Made by a program: the position numbers and the translations under genes. This document shows positions 1 to 12,600 of a stretch of DNA of 64,000 nt, piece by piece (within the stretch, counting starts at the first letter, position 1; every line of letters starts with the position of its first letter). A model generated the notes under the pieces. It was not told where the DNA came from. It made no database searches and worked only from the letters and a program-made list of their open reading frames with translations. Source of the stretch: Leguminivora glycinivorella (Eukaryota; Arthropoda; Insecta; Lepidoptera; Tortricidae); the NCBI RefSeq assembly GCF_023078275.1, contig NC_062991.1, positions 1,178,001 to 1,242,000 of the forward strand. Direction: 5' to 3'.

Positions 1-1489
1 AAATTATTATTCTCTTTATTTCTTTCAAATCTTAGGCTAGGTTATTTATAATACGAATATAAAAGTAAAATACAAAACCACTTACAAAACAATAAAAAAA
101 ATATAAACATATTATAAAAAACCTAACCTAGGGTGCCGCCAGCAGCGGGGCAGGACCCAAGCTGCCGGTGGTTAGGGCTGCAGAGAGAGGAACCGTCGTA
201 CTATCCGCGCCGTGTCCAAGATCACCGCCTTCTGCATCTGACCCTTGATCCAACCACCTAGCGAGAGTCTCTCGAGATGTTGGTCGAGACTCTTCGCTAT
301 GAGACCGTTCGCTGAAACGACTATCGGGACAATAATCGTCGAATCAACATCCCACATGGCGGTTATCTCGTAAGCCAAGTCTAGGTACTTACTGGATTTG
401 TCCTTCTCGGCTTTCACGAGATTCTCATCATGGGGGATGGTGATGTCGACGAGCACGGCCCGGCGTTGCGATCGATCTATTATGACAATGTCAGGCTTAT
501 TGGCTACAATAGTCCTGTCAGTGATAATAGATCGATCCCAATAGAGCGTGGCACGACCATTTTCGAGAACCGGCGCAGGTAAGTACTTGTAGTACGGTAC
601 TTCGCGGTCCACAAGGCCGTATTGAAGAGCAAGTTGCTGGTGAATAATCCTGGCTACGAGATTATGTCTCTGTGCAAGTACTCGCCGTTAGCAAGATGAG
701 AACAACCGGAAATAATATGCCTGAGTGACTCTCCGGGACGGCGGCATGCCCGACAAATGTCGACCGTACCGTCCTTCAGGATATATTTCCGGTAGTTGTT
801 CGTCATCATAACTTCGTCCGCAATTGCACAGGCAAAATAAAAAAACCCTCGGTTTCTCCGAAGAGGTCCCCGAATCGTAACCAGTTCACCGATGCGAGCA
901 GATCTACATCGGGTCCCGTGAGGGCCTTGTAGAACCGCCCGTGTAGCTGCTTGCTCTCCCATACCGCCTTGCGGTCCGCAGTACTTACTACCACAGGTTT
1001 GCGCCAGTTCTGTTTCGCCAAGGAGAGCGGCGTGAGGTTTCCGTTCACTGCCACCACATCACGATGCATCCCGCACTCGTTGTTAAGGAAGTAATTCCTG
1101 AGATTGTACACCTCACGGTTGTGGAGATCTTTGGCGTTTAGGAAGCCTCGACCTCCGCACTTCCGTGGGATGTACAATCTCATAACAGACGAGCGCTGGT
1201 GTAACATACGGTGTGTGGTAAGCAGTGAGTGGACCCTCCGATCCAGGGCGTCCAGCTCAGTCTGGGTCCACCGTAGTATGCCAAAGGAGTATGTGAGTAG
1301 AGGCATTACCCAGGCGTTAAAGGCGCGCACTTTGTTGCCTCCTGACAAAAGACTGTTAAGGACTTTTGTGAGCCGACTGAAAAAGCGCTCCTTCACCGAC
1401 CGTCTAATGCCAACATCCTCAATACCCAACGACTGTGACATACCAAGGTACTTATAGGTTTTTGATTCAGAGATAGATCTGAACGACAT
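1..1489 (-). pseudogene. 5'-truncated non-LTR retrotransposon with restriction-like endonuclease (R2/R4-like group)
   Basis: Reading leftward from 1489, one frame gives the thumb end of a reverse transcriptase (YKYLGM, then a long helical segment with KCGGRGF). A second frame (about 962-660) gives a CCHC motif (CRACRRPGESLRHIISGC), and a third (612-172) gives a PD-(D/E)XK-like endonuclease (KPDIVIIDRSQRRAVLVDI), ending at a stop near 172. This order of RT thumb, CCHC, RLE is typical of site-specific-type LINEs. Two frameshifts (near the A-run at 838-846 and near 660) break it, and the RT palm with its catalytic aspartates is missing. Positions 1-171 look like 3' UTR. The clade is not certain. 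Confidence 0.8.
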
Positions 1490-1929
1490 TATTATTATTT
1501 TTATTTGTTTTTTTTTTTTTTTTAAGTATTCTATTTCAGTTTATAGTATTTAGGCACTTTGAACAATATTACCATAATCGACACCTAACTATTTTGAACT
1601 TTATTACGAACAGTTACCATCCTCATTCAGAATTTCGTAAGTACTTAAAACTCTTCTGTACCTTATTGCAATAAGTTTAAGGATCACATTCGATCAGTTT
1701 TGTAAGTACGTGCCTGGAATACAAGTCGGGAATCGAACCCGGTATGCTGAACGCTGGATTTATGAATGGTTACGTAATGGCGGAAGGGTATAGTGTAGTC
1801 ACGCAGCCATGATGATTGTTTAATGCTTAGGTATTATTATGTATCAAATATTGAAAATAAAGACAGCTTTCCGAACTTTAATAATGGTAAAGAGTTAAAG
1901 ACAAAGATAAAAAGATAAAAAATCATTTT
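1490..1929. other. Repeat debris with a T tract and a tRNA-like remnant
   Basis: No gene is seen. A run of T lies at about 1505-1523, just beyond the truncated end of the retrotransposon. A B-box-like stretch (GGGAATCGAACCCGG, minus-strand sense) lies at about 1728-1742, so a decayed tRNA-derived element is likely. The motif CTATTTCAGTTTATA near 1530-1545 also occurs in the terminal repeats of the element at 56113-56262. Confidence 0.4.
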
Positions 1930-2345
1930 CCCCTCACCAGCTCGGAAACACGTGTTTTGTCCTTTAATACCAGCGGGTAAAAACGCATTTTATCCACTAG
2001 TGGGTAAAGTAATTTGACCTTGAATAAAGTCAAATTAACTGCTTTAAAATTGATAAAAGTAGGTGAATCTAGTAATAAAGATGATTCACCACCTGTGGAA
2101 CTACTGGAAGCAGTAATAAACGCATTTTTTGCGTTGTAGTTTCCTCGCTATAGTGAGGGGAAAAGTTTTGTGTTACACTCGGGTGCAAATGTATTTTACT
2201 TCTCGTGTGTTAAAAAACTCGCAAGTTCAGGATTATATTCTCGAACCACTCGCTTCGCTCGTGGTTCAACTATAGAATCCTTTCACTTGCTCGTTTTTCA
2301 ATTCCACACTCGGCGTTAAAATACAACTTTGCCCCCTTGTATAAC
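1930..2345 (+). repeat. Dispersed lepidopteran-type repeat
   Basis: The sequence runs from CCCCTCACCAGCTCGG to a tail CTTTGCCCCCTTGTA. The tail recurs at about 18345-18370 beside a second, poorer copy (18040-18375), which supports a dispersed family. No ORF is seen. The class was not determined. Confidence 0.45.
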
Positions 2346-2665
2346 AAATAACTATTATTCAAGTATGATCAAATAGACCGCTTTTACATCGTCAATATCT
2401 ATATTATATCTCAAACATGCACAATTACAATACAGAATAATTATATTACATAGGTATGGAAAGATGTCAAACAGGAATTGAATTACTTAACATGTACTAA
2501 ACTAAAGCTAACTAAAAATTAAACCATGCGCGTAAAGTGCTTACCTATTGGTATTTATGTCATGAAGAAGGACCTTGGTGCAGGCGGGTTCAGCGGCCAA
2601 TGGTTCTTCATAAAACGCGTGCCCTTAAAACCTTGACGTTGGCAGAATCACTGACGAACCATAAT

Positions 2666-3393
2666 TGGGCATTTTCCCCAAAAAAGATTCAAAAACTTTT
2701 TTTTATAAAATAAGTAAATTTAATGTTTTTCCTATTCAGAATCACGAGCCCTTTTCATCCTACAAGGCGGAAAAAAGCGTCCCAAATTTAATTTTTCCAT
2801 TTCGTTACCATTTTTAAACACTTAAGGGCCAAACACTGATTTAAACTTTCACGATTATTACACATAATTATTTTTAAAAACCGGGACTTAATCGTCTGAG
2901 TCGTCGTCTTGTATGTCGACAGAGTAACATCCCTAGTGCGCAAACAGTTCAAGTTGATAATCAAAACCAAGTGCGGGTAGTTCGAAAAACTCGCGCGGCT
3001 GTCAGAAGGTGTTGATGTCATTTCAAGCCAGTCTTCTCCGAGACCACGGGGACAACGCCGTCCTTGAAACGTTGGAGGTCAGTTTAATATGTAGTTATAC
3101 GCGATTAAGTCCCGGTTTTTAAAAATAATTATACTTAAGGGCCAGTTGCATCAACCACATTTGACAGAATATCCTCGTCACGCAGCAGACGACTATGGAA
3201 CTTCCGATACAATAAAATTTGACAAACGCTTTATCGATGACAAGCGGTTTGGCAGAAAATTTTTGGGACCATTTTTTGTCTCTTGTTTTATATCTTGGAT
3301 CGAAAGGGCTCGTGATTCTGAGTAGGAAAAACATAAAAATTAATTTACCTTAGAAAAAATATTTTTGGTGATTCTTCTCGCGAAAATGCCCAA
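2666..3393. mobile_element. MITE with TTGGGCATTTTC termini, interrupted by another MITE
   Basis: The left end (GGGCATTTTCCCC) and right end (CGAAAATGCCCAATTA) are inverted. Inside the ends, CAGAATCACGAG on the left mirrors CTCGTGATTCTGAG on the right. The same internal palindrome is found in the TGGGCC MITE family at 18392, 23991, 24928 and 58813, so this is a diverged relative. The middle is occupied by the younger element at 2866-3130. Confidence 0.6.
2866..3130 (-). mobile_element. 265-bp MITE with 29-bp perfect inverted termini
   Basis: The termini (2866-2894 and 3102-3130) are perfect inverted repeats containing AAAAACCGGGACTTAATCG. On the minus strand a core begins CCAACGTTTC and continues to CCGTGGTC and AGACTGG. 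The same core occurs in the element at 41043-41344, which has different termini. No ORF; non-autonomous. Confidence 0.7.
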
Positions 3394-3476
3394 TTACCGC
3401 TTATTATAAATGTATTTTGATTAAAAATATAGCTGCAAGTATAATTCTCCTAGAAAATTTGAATTTCGCGCCTTGT

Positions 3477-3722
3477 TTTTAACCCCCGACGCAAAAACGA
3501 CGGGGTGTTATAAGTTTGACGTGTCTGTCTGTGTGTGTGTCTGTCTGTGGCATCGTAGCTCCCGAACGGATGAACCGATTTCGATTTAGCTTTTTTTGTT
3601 TGAAAGCTGAGTTAGTCGGGAGTGTTCTTATTAGACATGTTTTATGAAAATCGGTCCACTATGTCAGGGTCGGGGGTTTTTTCAAAATTTTAATTTTCTG
3701 GTTAGGTTACATTGCCAAAATT
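3477..3722 (+). repeat. CCCCCGACGCAAAAACGACGG repeat family, first copy
   Basis: The copy starts AACCCCCGACGCAAAAACG, continues through a short GTCTGTCTGTGTG tract and GCTCCCGAACGGATGAACCG, and ends in GGTCGGGGGTTTTTTC and a GTGGTTAGG-like tail. Copies occur at 4033-4278, 4528-4800 (-), 4836-5472 (-, split), 43180-43378 and 60640-60862 (-). It looks like the 3' part of a retroelement or a non-autonomous derivative; the class is open. Confidence 0.55.
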
Positions 3723-4032
3723 TGGTTGACCGTCTATAATTTAGTATGCAATGGATGGAGGGCTATCCAAATTTATTTACATGTATACACATTAGTATGT
3801 CTAATGTAATGAACACGACTATAGAGATAAAGTATACGTGCGAATATGTACAAAATGATGTTATTTAAATATCTTATTTATCAACATACCACAATACCAC
3901 ATTCGTATGTACTGCATGTTTATTTGGACATTTTAGCACGTTTTTTGCGTTTGCTCGTTGCCAATTTGTATTTATTTTAGTGATGGGTTTTTACAGTGTG
4001 TTTAAATAATTATTTTTTGCTTTTTATTTTTT

Positions 4033-4278
4033 AACCCCCGACGCAAAAACGACGGGGTGTTATAAGTTTGACGTGTCTGTCTGTGTGTGTGTGTCTGTCT
4101 GTGGCATCGTAGCTCCCGAACGGATGAACCGATTTAGATTTAGTTTTTTTTTTGTCTGAAATCTGAGTTAGTCGGGAGTGTTCTTAGCAACGTTCTTAGC
4201 CATGTTTCATGAAAATCGGTTCACTACGTCGCGGTCGGGGGTTTTTTCGAAATTTTACTTTTGTGGTTAGGTTATTAC
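4033..4278 (+). repeat. CCCCCGACGCAAAAACGACGG repeat family, second copy
   Basis: Same order of motifs as the copy at 3477, with a longer TGTGTG tract and an insertion near GTTCTTAGC. It is followed directly by a separate dispersed repeat. Confidence 0.55.
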
Positions 4279-4527
4279 GTACTGTTAATATTGTACGAAA
4301 GAAGCGAAAGGTTTTTTATACGATATAAGGCAAACACGCAGGCAGGTCGCCTGATGGCTAATGGTAAGCGACCACTGCCGCCTATGGACACTCAAAACAC
4401 CAGAACGGTTGGAGGTGCGTTGCCGGCCTTTAAAATGGGTGTACGCTCTTTTCTTGAAGGTCGTATCGGTCCGGTAATTCCGCAGGCGACGGTTTGTTCC
4501 ACAGTTTAGCTGCTGAAATGATCGTTT
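4279..4527 (+). repeat. Dispersed repeat with GCCTGATGGCTAATGG and GCGTTGCCGGCCTTT
   Basis: The open frame over this stretch is not a gene. The segment GGTGCGTTGCCGGCCTTT recurs in inverted orientation at about 49930-49955 together with the GGTAAGCG motif, marking a lepidopteran dispersed repeat. It lies between two oppositely oriented copies of the CCCCCGACGC family. Confidence 0.5.
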
Positions 4528-4800
4528 CTTTATAACCTAACCACAAAATGAAAATTTTGGAAAAACCCCCGACCGCGACATTAGTAGACCGATTTTCATG
4601 AAACATGGCTCAACACTCCCGATTAACTCAGCTTTCAGACAAAAAAAAAACAAATTTAAATCGGTTCATCCGTTCAGGAGCTACGATGCCACAGACAGAC
4701 ACACACACAGACAAACAGACAGACAGAGAAACAGACAGACAGACAGACACGTCAAATTTATAATACCCCGTCGTTTTTGCGTCGGAGGTTTAAAAGTGGG
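4528..4800 (-). repeat. CCCCCGACGCAAAAACGACGG repeat, inverted copy with GACA tract
   Basis: The reverse complement of the family at 3477, with the CAGACAGACAC simple repeat expanded (about 4690-4750). It forms an inverted pair with the copy at 4033-4278. Confidence 0.55.
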
Positions 4801-4835
4801 TTAGGTACTTTTATTTTACTAATGATGACAATCTA

Positions 4836-5372
4836 TTATAAGAACACTCCCGACTAACTCAGCTTTCAGACAAAAAAACCGGCCAAGTGCGAGTCGGACT
4901 CGCGCACCGAGGGTTCAGAAACCTGCAAGGTTTACAATTAAATATTATGTGATGTAACTAAAAATTTATGGTTTTCGTAATTTTTCCTTTATCTATGCTA
5001 TAAGACGTTGCTTCGTACCAAATTTCAAGATTCTGAGTTCACGGGAAGCACCCTGTAGGTTTTGATTCCGTGTCGAAAATTTGCGGCATAAACGGCTGTA
5101 TCTTTTGATTGCGTTGGCTTAGAAGTTTGATTTTTTCACAGCTTCAAGGGACAGTAGACCTGAGTACTTAATTGATATAAATTTCAGCTTCATACCTCCA
5201 CGCGTTCCTGAGAAAAAGGGTCTTGACAGACGGACGGACGGACGGACAGACGGACAACAAAGTGATCCTATAAGGGTTCCGTTTTTTCCTTTTGAGGTAC
5301 GGAACCCTAAAAACTAAATCAAAATCGGTTTATCCGTTCGAGAGCTACGATGCCACAGACAGACACACACAC

Positions 5373-5407
<35 letters not shown>

Positions 5408-5472
5408 TACTACACACAGACAGACACGTCAAACTTATAACACCCCTTCGTTTTTGCGTCGGAGGTTAAAAA
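4836..5472 (-). repeat. CCCCCGACGC repeat split by a nested CGGCCAAGTGCGAGTCGG repeat
   Basis: The host repeat runs to ACTCAGCTTTCAGAC at 4871 and resumes near 5312 with AAATCGGTTTATCCG. The insert (about 4879-5310) starts CCGGCCAAGTGCGAGTCGG and ends GAGGTACGGAACCCTA, after a GACGGACG microsatellite near 5230-5250. Related fragments lie at about 34135-34345 and 39135-39210. Confidence 0.55.
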
Positions 5473-6442
5473 TTGAACCACGTGCGTTCGGAGTTCGGAG
5501 TGGTTTGGAAAGTGGAATCTTGAGAATTGAGAAGGTATGTAATTACCCACCAGCAAGACAAAATTTTTCGCCACACCAACAAGGAAAATAAGAAGACAAT
5601 ATTTCTGTAATATTAGGTTCAGGGTCTAACTAGCAAGCATAAAAAGAAAAGGTTGTAAATAAAAGCAAAGACATATAATATAACTCCGTATAGACAGATA
5701 AGGTCTAAGAAAAAAACGTACCTCAGTACCATATAAAAGTAAGTATTAGGTACCTATACATATTTTTGTTAATGTATAAATTAAAATGGGAAATGCATCG
5801 TTATACGACACAAGCCTTGACCTTATTTAATGTAAACATGTATAAAAATAAAAATAAGCAACAACAACCAGCACTTTTTATATAAAACATAAATGAATAA
5901 ATGAAATAGGGTGACAGCGTCATCTGTGTTTATACTACTGAAACCACGTAGATGAGTAGTGTACTAAAATGTCAAGTCCATTTTAACTACGTATCTTTCA
6001 TATAGTATCACAGATGGCGCTGACAGCAATTGTAATATTTAATAATTTAGCTCTTATTTTTTATATATTTTACATATAATCGACTTATTTATTAAAGAAT
6101 TAAAAAAATATATAAGTAATTGAGTATATCACTTGATACTCTTGATAGTCGTTTTCATGAAAAAGAATAAAAATGGTTTTCACTGTTGGCTGAATGACCT
6201 AGTGTCAATGCCTTAAACGGCATACGACATTTTGTACGTGTTGAAAAACTCCACAAAAAAAGTGTGAGTTAGCAGTAAATGGCGTCGCAAGTTGTTTTTT
6301 ATCCTGAATCAATGTGTTTCTCGCCGTTTTGTGAAATTGTTAACTATATCCACGTTGCCAGTGTGTCATTTGTTAGTGGCGTGGTTATTTAAGTGACGAA
6401 ACCAGCGTATGTTTTGTTGATACCAGCGTTGGCTTCTAAACA
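5473..6442 (+). promoter_or_regulatory. 5' flank and probable 5' UTR of the RSBN1-like gene
   Basis: No other gene is seen. A foldback of about 120 bp (5910-6031) has ends GACAGCGTCATCTGTG and CACAGATGGCGCTGACAG. The last 150 bases before the ATG are less AT-rich, as expected for a leader. An in-frame TAA two codons upstream of the ATG at 6443 closes the frame. No TATA box or transcription start could be assigned with confidence. Confidence 0.35.
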
Positions 6443-6653
6443 ATGGCGTCTAGTGGCCCGCTGGATTCCCATGTAAAAGTTGGTGAAAATTGCGATTATA
6501 CTGACGATTACTTCAGTGGAAATAGCGATGCAGACGCCGGCGAAGCCACTAAACGCCGTCGGGTGACGCACGACTATCGAAAACTTTCGAAACTGGGATA
6601 TGATCCAACTATGTCAACCACTTCGAGACAGGTCTCTACATCGGAACCTAAAG
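6443..6653 (+). CDS. RSBN1: RSBN1-like exon 1 (start codon)
   Basis: Encodes residues 1-70 plus one base. The start is fixed by an in-frame TAA just upstream and a good context (AACAATGG). The N-terminus is acidic, with a KRRR patch. The donor is AAAG|GTAATC. The single leftover G joins GC of exon 2 to give glycine 71. The long frame past the donor is intron read-through. Confidence 0.85.
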
Positions 6654-9600
6654 GTAATCTATGCTATACACACTTGCCAATACCACTGTTAAACTGCTAT
6701 AAAATGATTCTTAATGCGTTTGCTAGGATATGAGTGTATGTTTTAGTTAATAATTTTGGTGGGAAATTTGTTAACCTATGAATATACTAAGTTACATCAT
6801 GTATAGAGGTCATTACTGTTTATAAACATTTCATAGTATTTTAAGAGTATTTTTTTGTTATTTATTATATTTGTGGAAGTTTTTGGTAGTTTACGTGTAG
6901 ATTGACGGAGTATTTGCGATGGATTTCTGACTATTGCATCAATGGGCTGACCTTGCTCGGACTTTCTACCGTCGACTTTTAATTTACGATGACGTTATAT
7001 AGTGCATTCAATAGCTTAATTAAAATCCTTCAAACTCTGCATTCTCTTCAATTCACAATACATCTAGGATAATTCTGGAAAATATAGGTGACTTTCACCA
7101 AGAACTCACATACAAAAATTACAAAAAATGAAATCCTAAATTCACCAGGTAAACTATTTAGGTATTTATTACATGGGATGGATTTCTATCAAATGTTCAT
7201 TTTTCCACTACTTATAGATTTATAATTGCTACATAATGGTAACCCTTCCAGTCCATAAATTACAAAAATCTTTATTTCATAAAAATCATTAAGTACATAT
7301 GATTTGAGGGATGGTGTCTCCCGGTAAGAAATATATTTGCCTGTGTTGGGAGGCACCGCTCTTCCATGATTAAAATAAATAAAATAAAATAATAAGCTTC
7401 CATGATTATTCAAATAATAAGCTTATAAGCTTCCTGTAATCCTAAAACTTGCATAAAAATTACTCAAAAAATCTTAAAGATCTTCTGTAAGGTGTGATTA
7501 TCAGGTGTTTGACTATCATTTTAAATATTAATATAAATTTTATCAATCAAAGACAAAACTCCGAAAGAACTGAGAGTAACCTTGGCATTGTTTACTTGTA
7601 GAATGGGAATTTTCATTCAATTCAAGATTCAGTAAACACTCTCCATATATAATATGTATTTTGTTCTCTTGTTTGTCACAAATCAACTGAAACATGTAAT
7701 AAATTTGATTGTTTTTACTACACCAATTGGTATCAAAAAGTTTGTACAAAAATTAAGGAAAAATTTAAATCATTTGTTTCCTTCCATTCCTGTTTTGTTA
7801 TCAAGATTTATTTGATGAATTGAATTTTTTTTTGTAAGTTTTACACTGGTGACTCGTATCGCGAACCAAATATACAAGACTGCCACTCTATAGGAGGTTC
7901 TCTGTGCAGCGAACGCAGACCTACTATCGCCCAAAGCGCCGAGCGGCGACACCGGTTTAGTTACCAGAAAACCCGCTAGATGGCGCTGACCCCGGCCCAT
8001 AGGATTCGTACATCGCACAGTGCGATGAAACCCCGATCTAGGTGGACAATATTATTTAACCCTCAAAACCGACTCTAGTAGGTCATATTATGATGTCAAA
8101 ATAGAAATGAAATGAAAGAAATTACAAATTCACATTAAAATTTAAAACCAGTATAAGCTGACCTATTGGTACTAAGAATTACTACACGCGTGAAGGCCAA
8201 TTTATATTGGTCATTGTTTTAGGCAGTACAAATGTAGTTTTTGACACACATTTTATATTCATATTATTTTTCACAGCACTATGAAGTAAATAAAACAACA
8301 CTAATAATTTATGCGGTTTATTAGGTAAGTACAATACAATACAATACAAATACAAATATTCTTTATTGTTCACCAATATAACAAGATTACATCACATAAC
8401 TTTAATTAACTATGGTAGACAACAGGCGGTCTTATCGCTAAAGAGCGATCTCTTCCAGACAACCTTTGGGTAGTGGAGACAAGACACAAAAAACAACTGA
8501 TTTGAGTAGGTGATGCAGTGAGTGATAGAAAACGTCAAATAATCTTAATACTAATAAACATACATAAATAGGAATTAAAATAAACCTAAATATACCGTAC
8601 ATATATAAATACTATAACAACACAGCTACGAATGTACATAGATCAAAAACAATGCGGCCAATAGCGATAAAGGAAAATGAAACAGGACCATCAATAAATA
8701 TTGTATTATGGAATAGATAAATAATGCTCTTTTACTTGACTTTTAAAAATGTGAAGAGACTTAGCATGCCTTATATCAATAGGTAATGAGTTCCACAACC
8801 GAACTGCCTGGAAAGTAAAGGAATCGTTGAAGAATTTAGAAGAAGATGACGGGACTTTAAGAAGATAATTTCGGGAAGATCTGATAGATTGAACAAAACT
8901 AAAGCGGTCTTTGAGATAGCGAGGAGTTGAAGGGTTAAACAGTATATTATAAAGGAGAGAAACTATATGAAGGTTACGTCTACGACGAATGGGGAGCCAC
9001 TTCAGCTGCGATCGAAAGCTAGACACATGATCGAATTTGCGCAAACCAAAAATGAAACGTATACAGACGTTCTGAATACGATCCAGCTTATTGAGTTGCT
9101 CTTCGGATAGATCAAGATAGGAAACATCAGCGTAATCCAAGATTGGAAGGAGCAACGCCTGAGTAAGCGCAATTTTTGTGGGGATAGGAAGAAAGTTGCG
9201 AAGTCTCCTCAGGGAAGCCACTGATCCAAACACCTTCCTGCTAATTTCACTAAGCTGGGGTACCCAGGAAAATGTACTGTCCATAATAATGCCTAGATTT
9301 TTCACGTGACCAGAGAAAGGAATTAAAACTCCGTTGAAGATTAGTGGTGGCAAAGTACCAAGGTCCAGTCGCGATATCAGCTTAGAGCTCCCAATAACGA
9401 TGGCTTGAGTTTTACTAGGATTAACATTCAGTCCGTAACTGTTACTCCATTCACAAATTCGTTCTAAATCCTTATTTGTCGATGAAATAACTGTTGGTAG
9501 ATCGTTTAGTGAACCCTGAGAATATATTTGAAGATCATCGGCATACAGGTGGAAAGATGAAGAGAGATTGACAGTAATGGAGTTAATAAATAAGGAAAAC

Positions 9601-12600
9601 AATAATGGGGACAACACGCCACCCTGCGGAACGCCGGCTAACGTGCTGCACCATGATGATCGAGAAGAATCTAACTTAATACGCTGCCGACGACCTGTTA
9701 AAAAACTACGAAACCACTCAACAGCTCCAGGAGATACGTTGAGAGAACGCAGTATCGCCAGCAGAATGTCGAAATCAACAGTGTTAAACGCGTTACTAAA
9801 GTCTAGCAACGTTAACACTGTTAACTTACGATCATTCATACCGGATCGTATATCATCTGTAATATTGACGAGAGCAGTAGCCGTACTATGTCCCGACCTA
9901 AAGCCAGATTGATATGGATTCAGAAGATTATTGTAATTAAGATAGGAAAGAAGTTGTTGAAAAATTAAACGTTCAAGGACTTTGGAAAGGAAAGGAAGTA
10001 TAGAGATAGGTCGATAATCTGTGAAAGTGGAAGGCTTTGATTTTTTAGGTAAGGGAATGACTTCAGCATCTTTCCAAAGTGAAGGGAAAACGGAATTGGA
10101 AATTGAAAAATTCAAAATACAGGTAATGACAGGAGCAAGAACATCAAGAAGTGGAAGAATCATATTACGGCTAATGCTGTCGACACCCACGGCGTTAGAG
10201 CCTATAGCTGATAAAGTTTTCGCAACATCACTACTGGAAAATTGAGTAAGAGAAAAAGGAGAAGAGTCTGGAGTCGGAAGTGATGAAAGATACTCGAGAG
10301 TCCTAGTCTTAGCAGGACCACTAAAGATTGAAGAAGTGGAAAAATGTTGATTTAAGTTATCAAGATTAACATCAGATTTATTTATTTATTATTTATTATT
10401 TATATAATTCAGGCAGGCAGTTGAAAAAACAACTGATATGGCCTGTATCCTGGTATCTTTTTCTAGGTTTATCTCATATTATTATGTTTGTCTAATTTGT
10501 TCTTAAAACATACATTTTGAGAAGATTTACCGACTCCCAGAGACTTTAAAAATTTCCAAACTTTAGCAGGATTACCATCTTCCACAGATTTATGGATATA
10601 ACGCCTCTGAGCATCTCTGCAGACAGTACTGCATCGATTTCGCAACGAATGATACTTGGTTTTATTTGCATCAGATGGATCCGCCTTGTATCTCGACTTA
10701 GCCAAATTCTTTTTACCTAAGAGCGATTTGATTTCTTGGGTCAGCCAAGGAGCAGGTAGATGCTTGACCTTGATTGAGCGAATGGGAGCGTGCTTATCAT
10801 ACAGTTGAATGAGAAGCGAGTTAAATATGGAGATTTTATCATTAACTGTACTAGCATTGTGAACACTATCCCAATCAACCCTCACAGCATCAGCCCGCAA
10901 CTTCTCAACATCCATCCGACCAAAACTACGCTGCAACAGGATTTTAGATTTAACTTTAGGTGGACGGATTCTGTAGGAAAGGTAAAGAAGATCGTGATAT
11001 GAGAAAGCGTCCGCAGACAACTGACCAAATTTAGCTACATGTGAGACGGAAGAAACCAGAGCGAGATCAAGAAGTGAAGGGGAGCAATTTGGAAAGTGAT
11101 GGGTTGATTTCGAAGGAAGGATATTCAAATTACAGGAGTCAGCTAGTGCTTTAAGGGATTTAGAACGATGGTCATTTTTGAGTAAGCAAGTATTGAAGTC
11201 CCCCATTATGATATGGTGTTGAAAAGATGGTAAAAAATCCTCAAGAAGTTTTTCTAAAGATGAAAAATAATTAATAGTAAGGGAAGGAGAGTAAAATACT
11301 CCAAGGAGAAGTTTGGAATGAGAAAGCGTAACGTCTAGGAAAAGATACTCAGCACAATCTGACGAGGAAGACTGCGGCGAAATGCTAATAATTGAAAAAG
11401 GAATATATGAGCGAAGATAAATTGCAACTCCTCCGCCAATCCTCCCCGAGCGATCATTTCGAACCAAAGTAAAACCAGGTAAAGAATAGGAAACAGAAGG
11501 TAGGCATGGCTTAAACCAGGATTCAGAAACTAATATTGCATGAATATTTTGCACATCGAAGGATGATAGGAAATCACTGAAATGAGCAGGAATGCTTTGG
11601 GCATTAATGTGAACAACATTGAAATTTTTGCATAAATCATAAAATTGTGCATCTAACAAGTCGTGGAGAGAAGGAGGCAAGCTATAGAAACTATCTTCAC
11701 TTTCATCATTAGATGAAAAGGAAGCGTAGTGATCACTCAAATCGCTATTAAAACTATGGCCGTGCAGTGACATAATATATATAATATAATATATAATAAA
11801 TATAAATTTACTAATATAATAAAATAAAATAAACTAAAGGTGGTCATACACTACCCGCCAGCAGTGTGAAACAGTGAAAAACATTTGCAAAAACAGACAA
11901 CATAAGATATTTGCAGAAACGAAACGCAACAATGACATGACATTGACAGTTTGAGATGACATTGATAGTTCAAATGTCAGTTCAAGTTGGTTTCAAGTGC
12001 AACGTAATAAACAAGTTTGGATTTAAACATTTGAAACTAAATCATAAAAAGTAAAGAGGGTATGATTAACTATGTATATAACGCAACTAAATTAAGAAGT
12101 TACAACCAACCGACCGACATAAAATGATGTGAAATGTAGAATTAAGTTAAAAAGGTGTTTCAAGAAACTGAACCAACAATATTTATCGAATTACAACTAC
12201 TTATTTTTCCTTGGGCGAAGTTTTGACGCCTTTTGCGCAGGCTGTGTGTCTCCGTCTGCAGGTGTAGTTGAAGCGGCGTCTGTTTTCGATGCTGGTGTAA
12301 TCGACTGTAGCTGCAGAATACTGGTTACATGGTGCCTCACTTTGTTCGCGTCGAGAACGAATACATCACCATTCGGGTCCAGCAGCTTCGGACACCAAAA
12401 CGTTCCCGGGCAGCTACAAATATATCGTAGCGGGGCTTTGTAAGGAATTCACCTAACGGTGCCTGTAACGGTTGTGTAACGGTTGTAACACCGGTGCCTT
12501 TTAATGCTGTCTTCCCAAACCACAGGTCATCTCGCACAGCAACGTCATGAAACTTGACAAGGATGGGTTGAGGTCTGGCCCCACGAGGCTTACCCAGACG

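Noticed and set aside
4261..4509. 82-residue + strand frame as a gene
   Set aside because: It lies over a dispersed repeat (GCGTTGCCGGCCTTT) also seen inverted near 49.9 kb.
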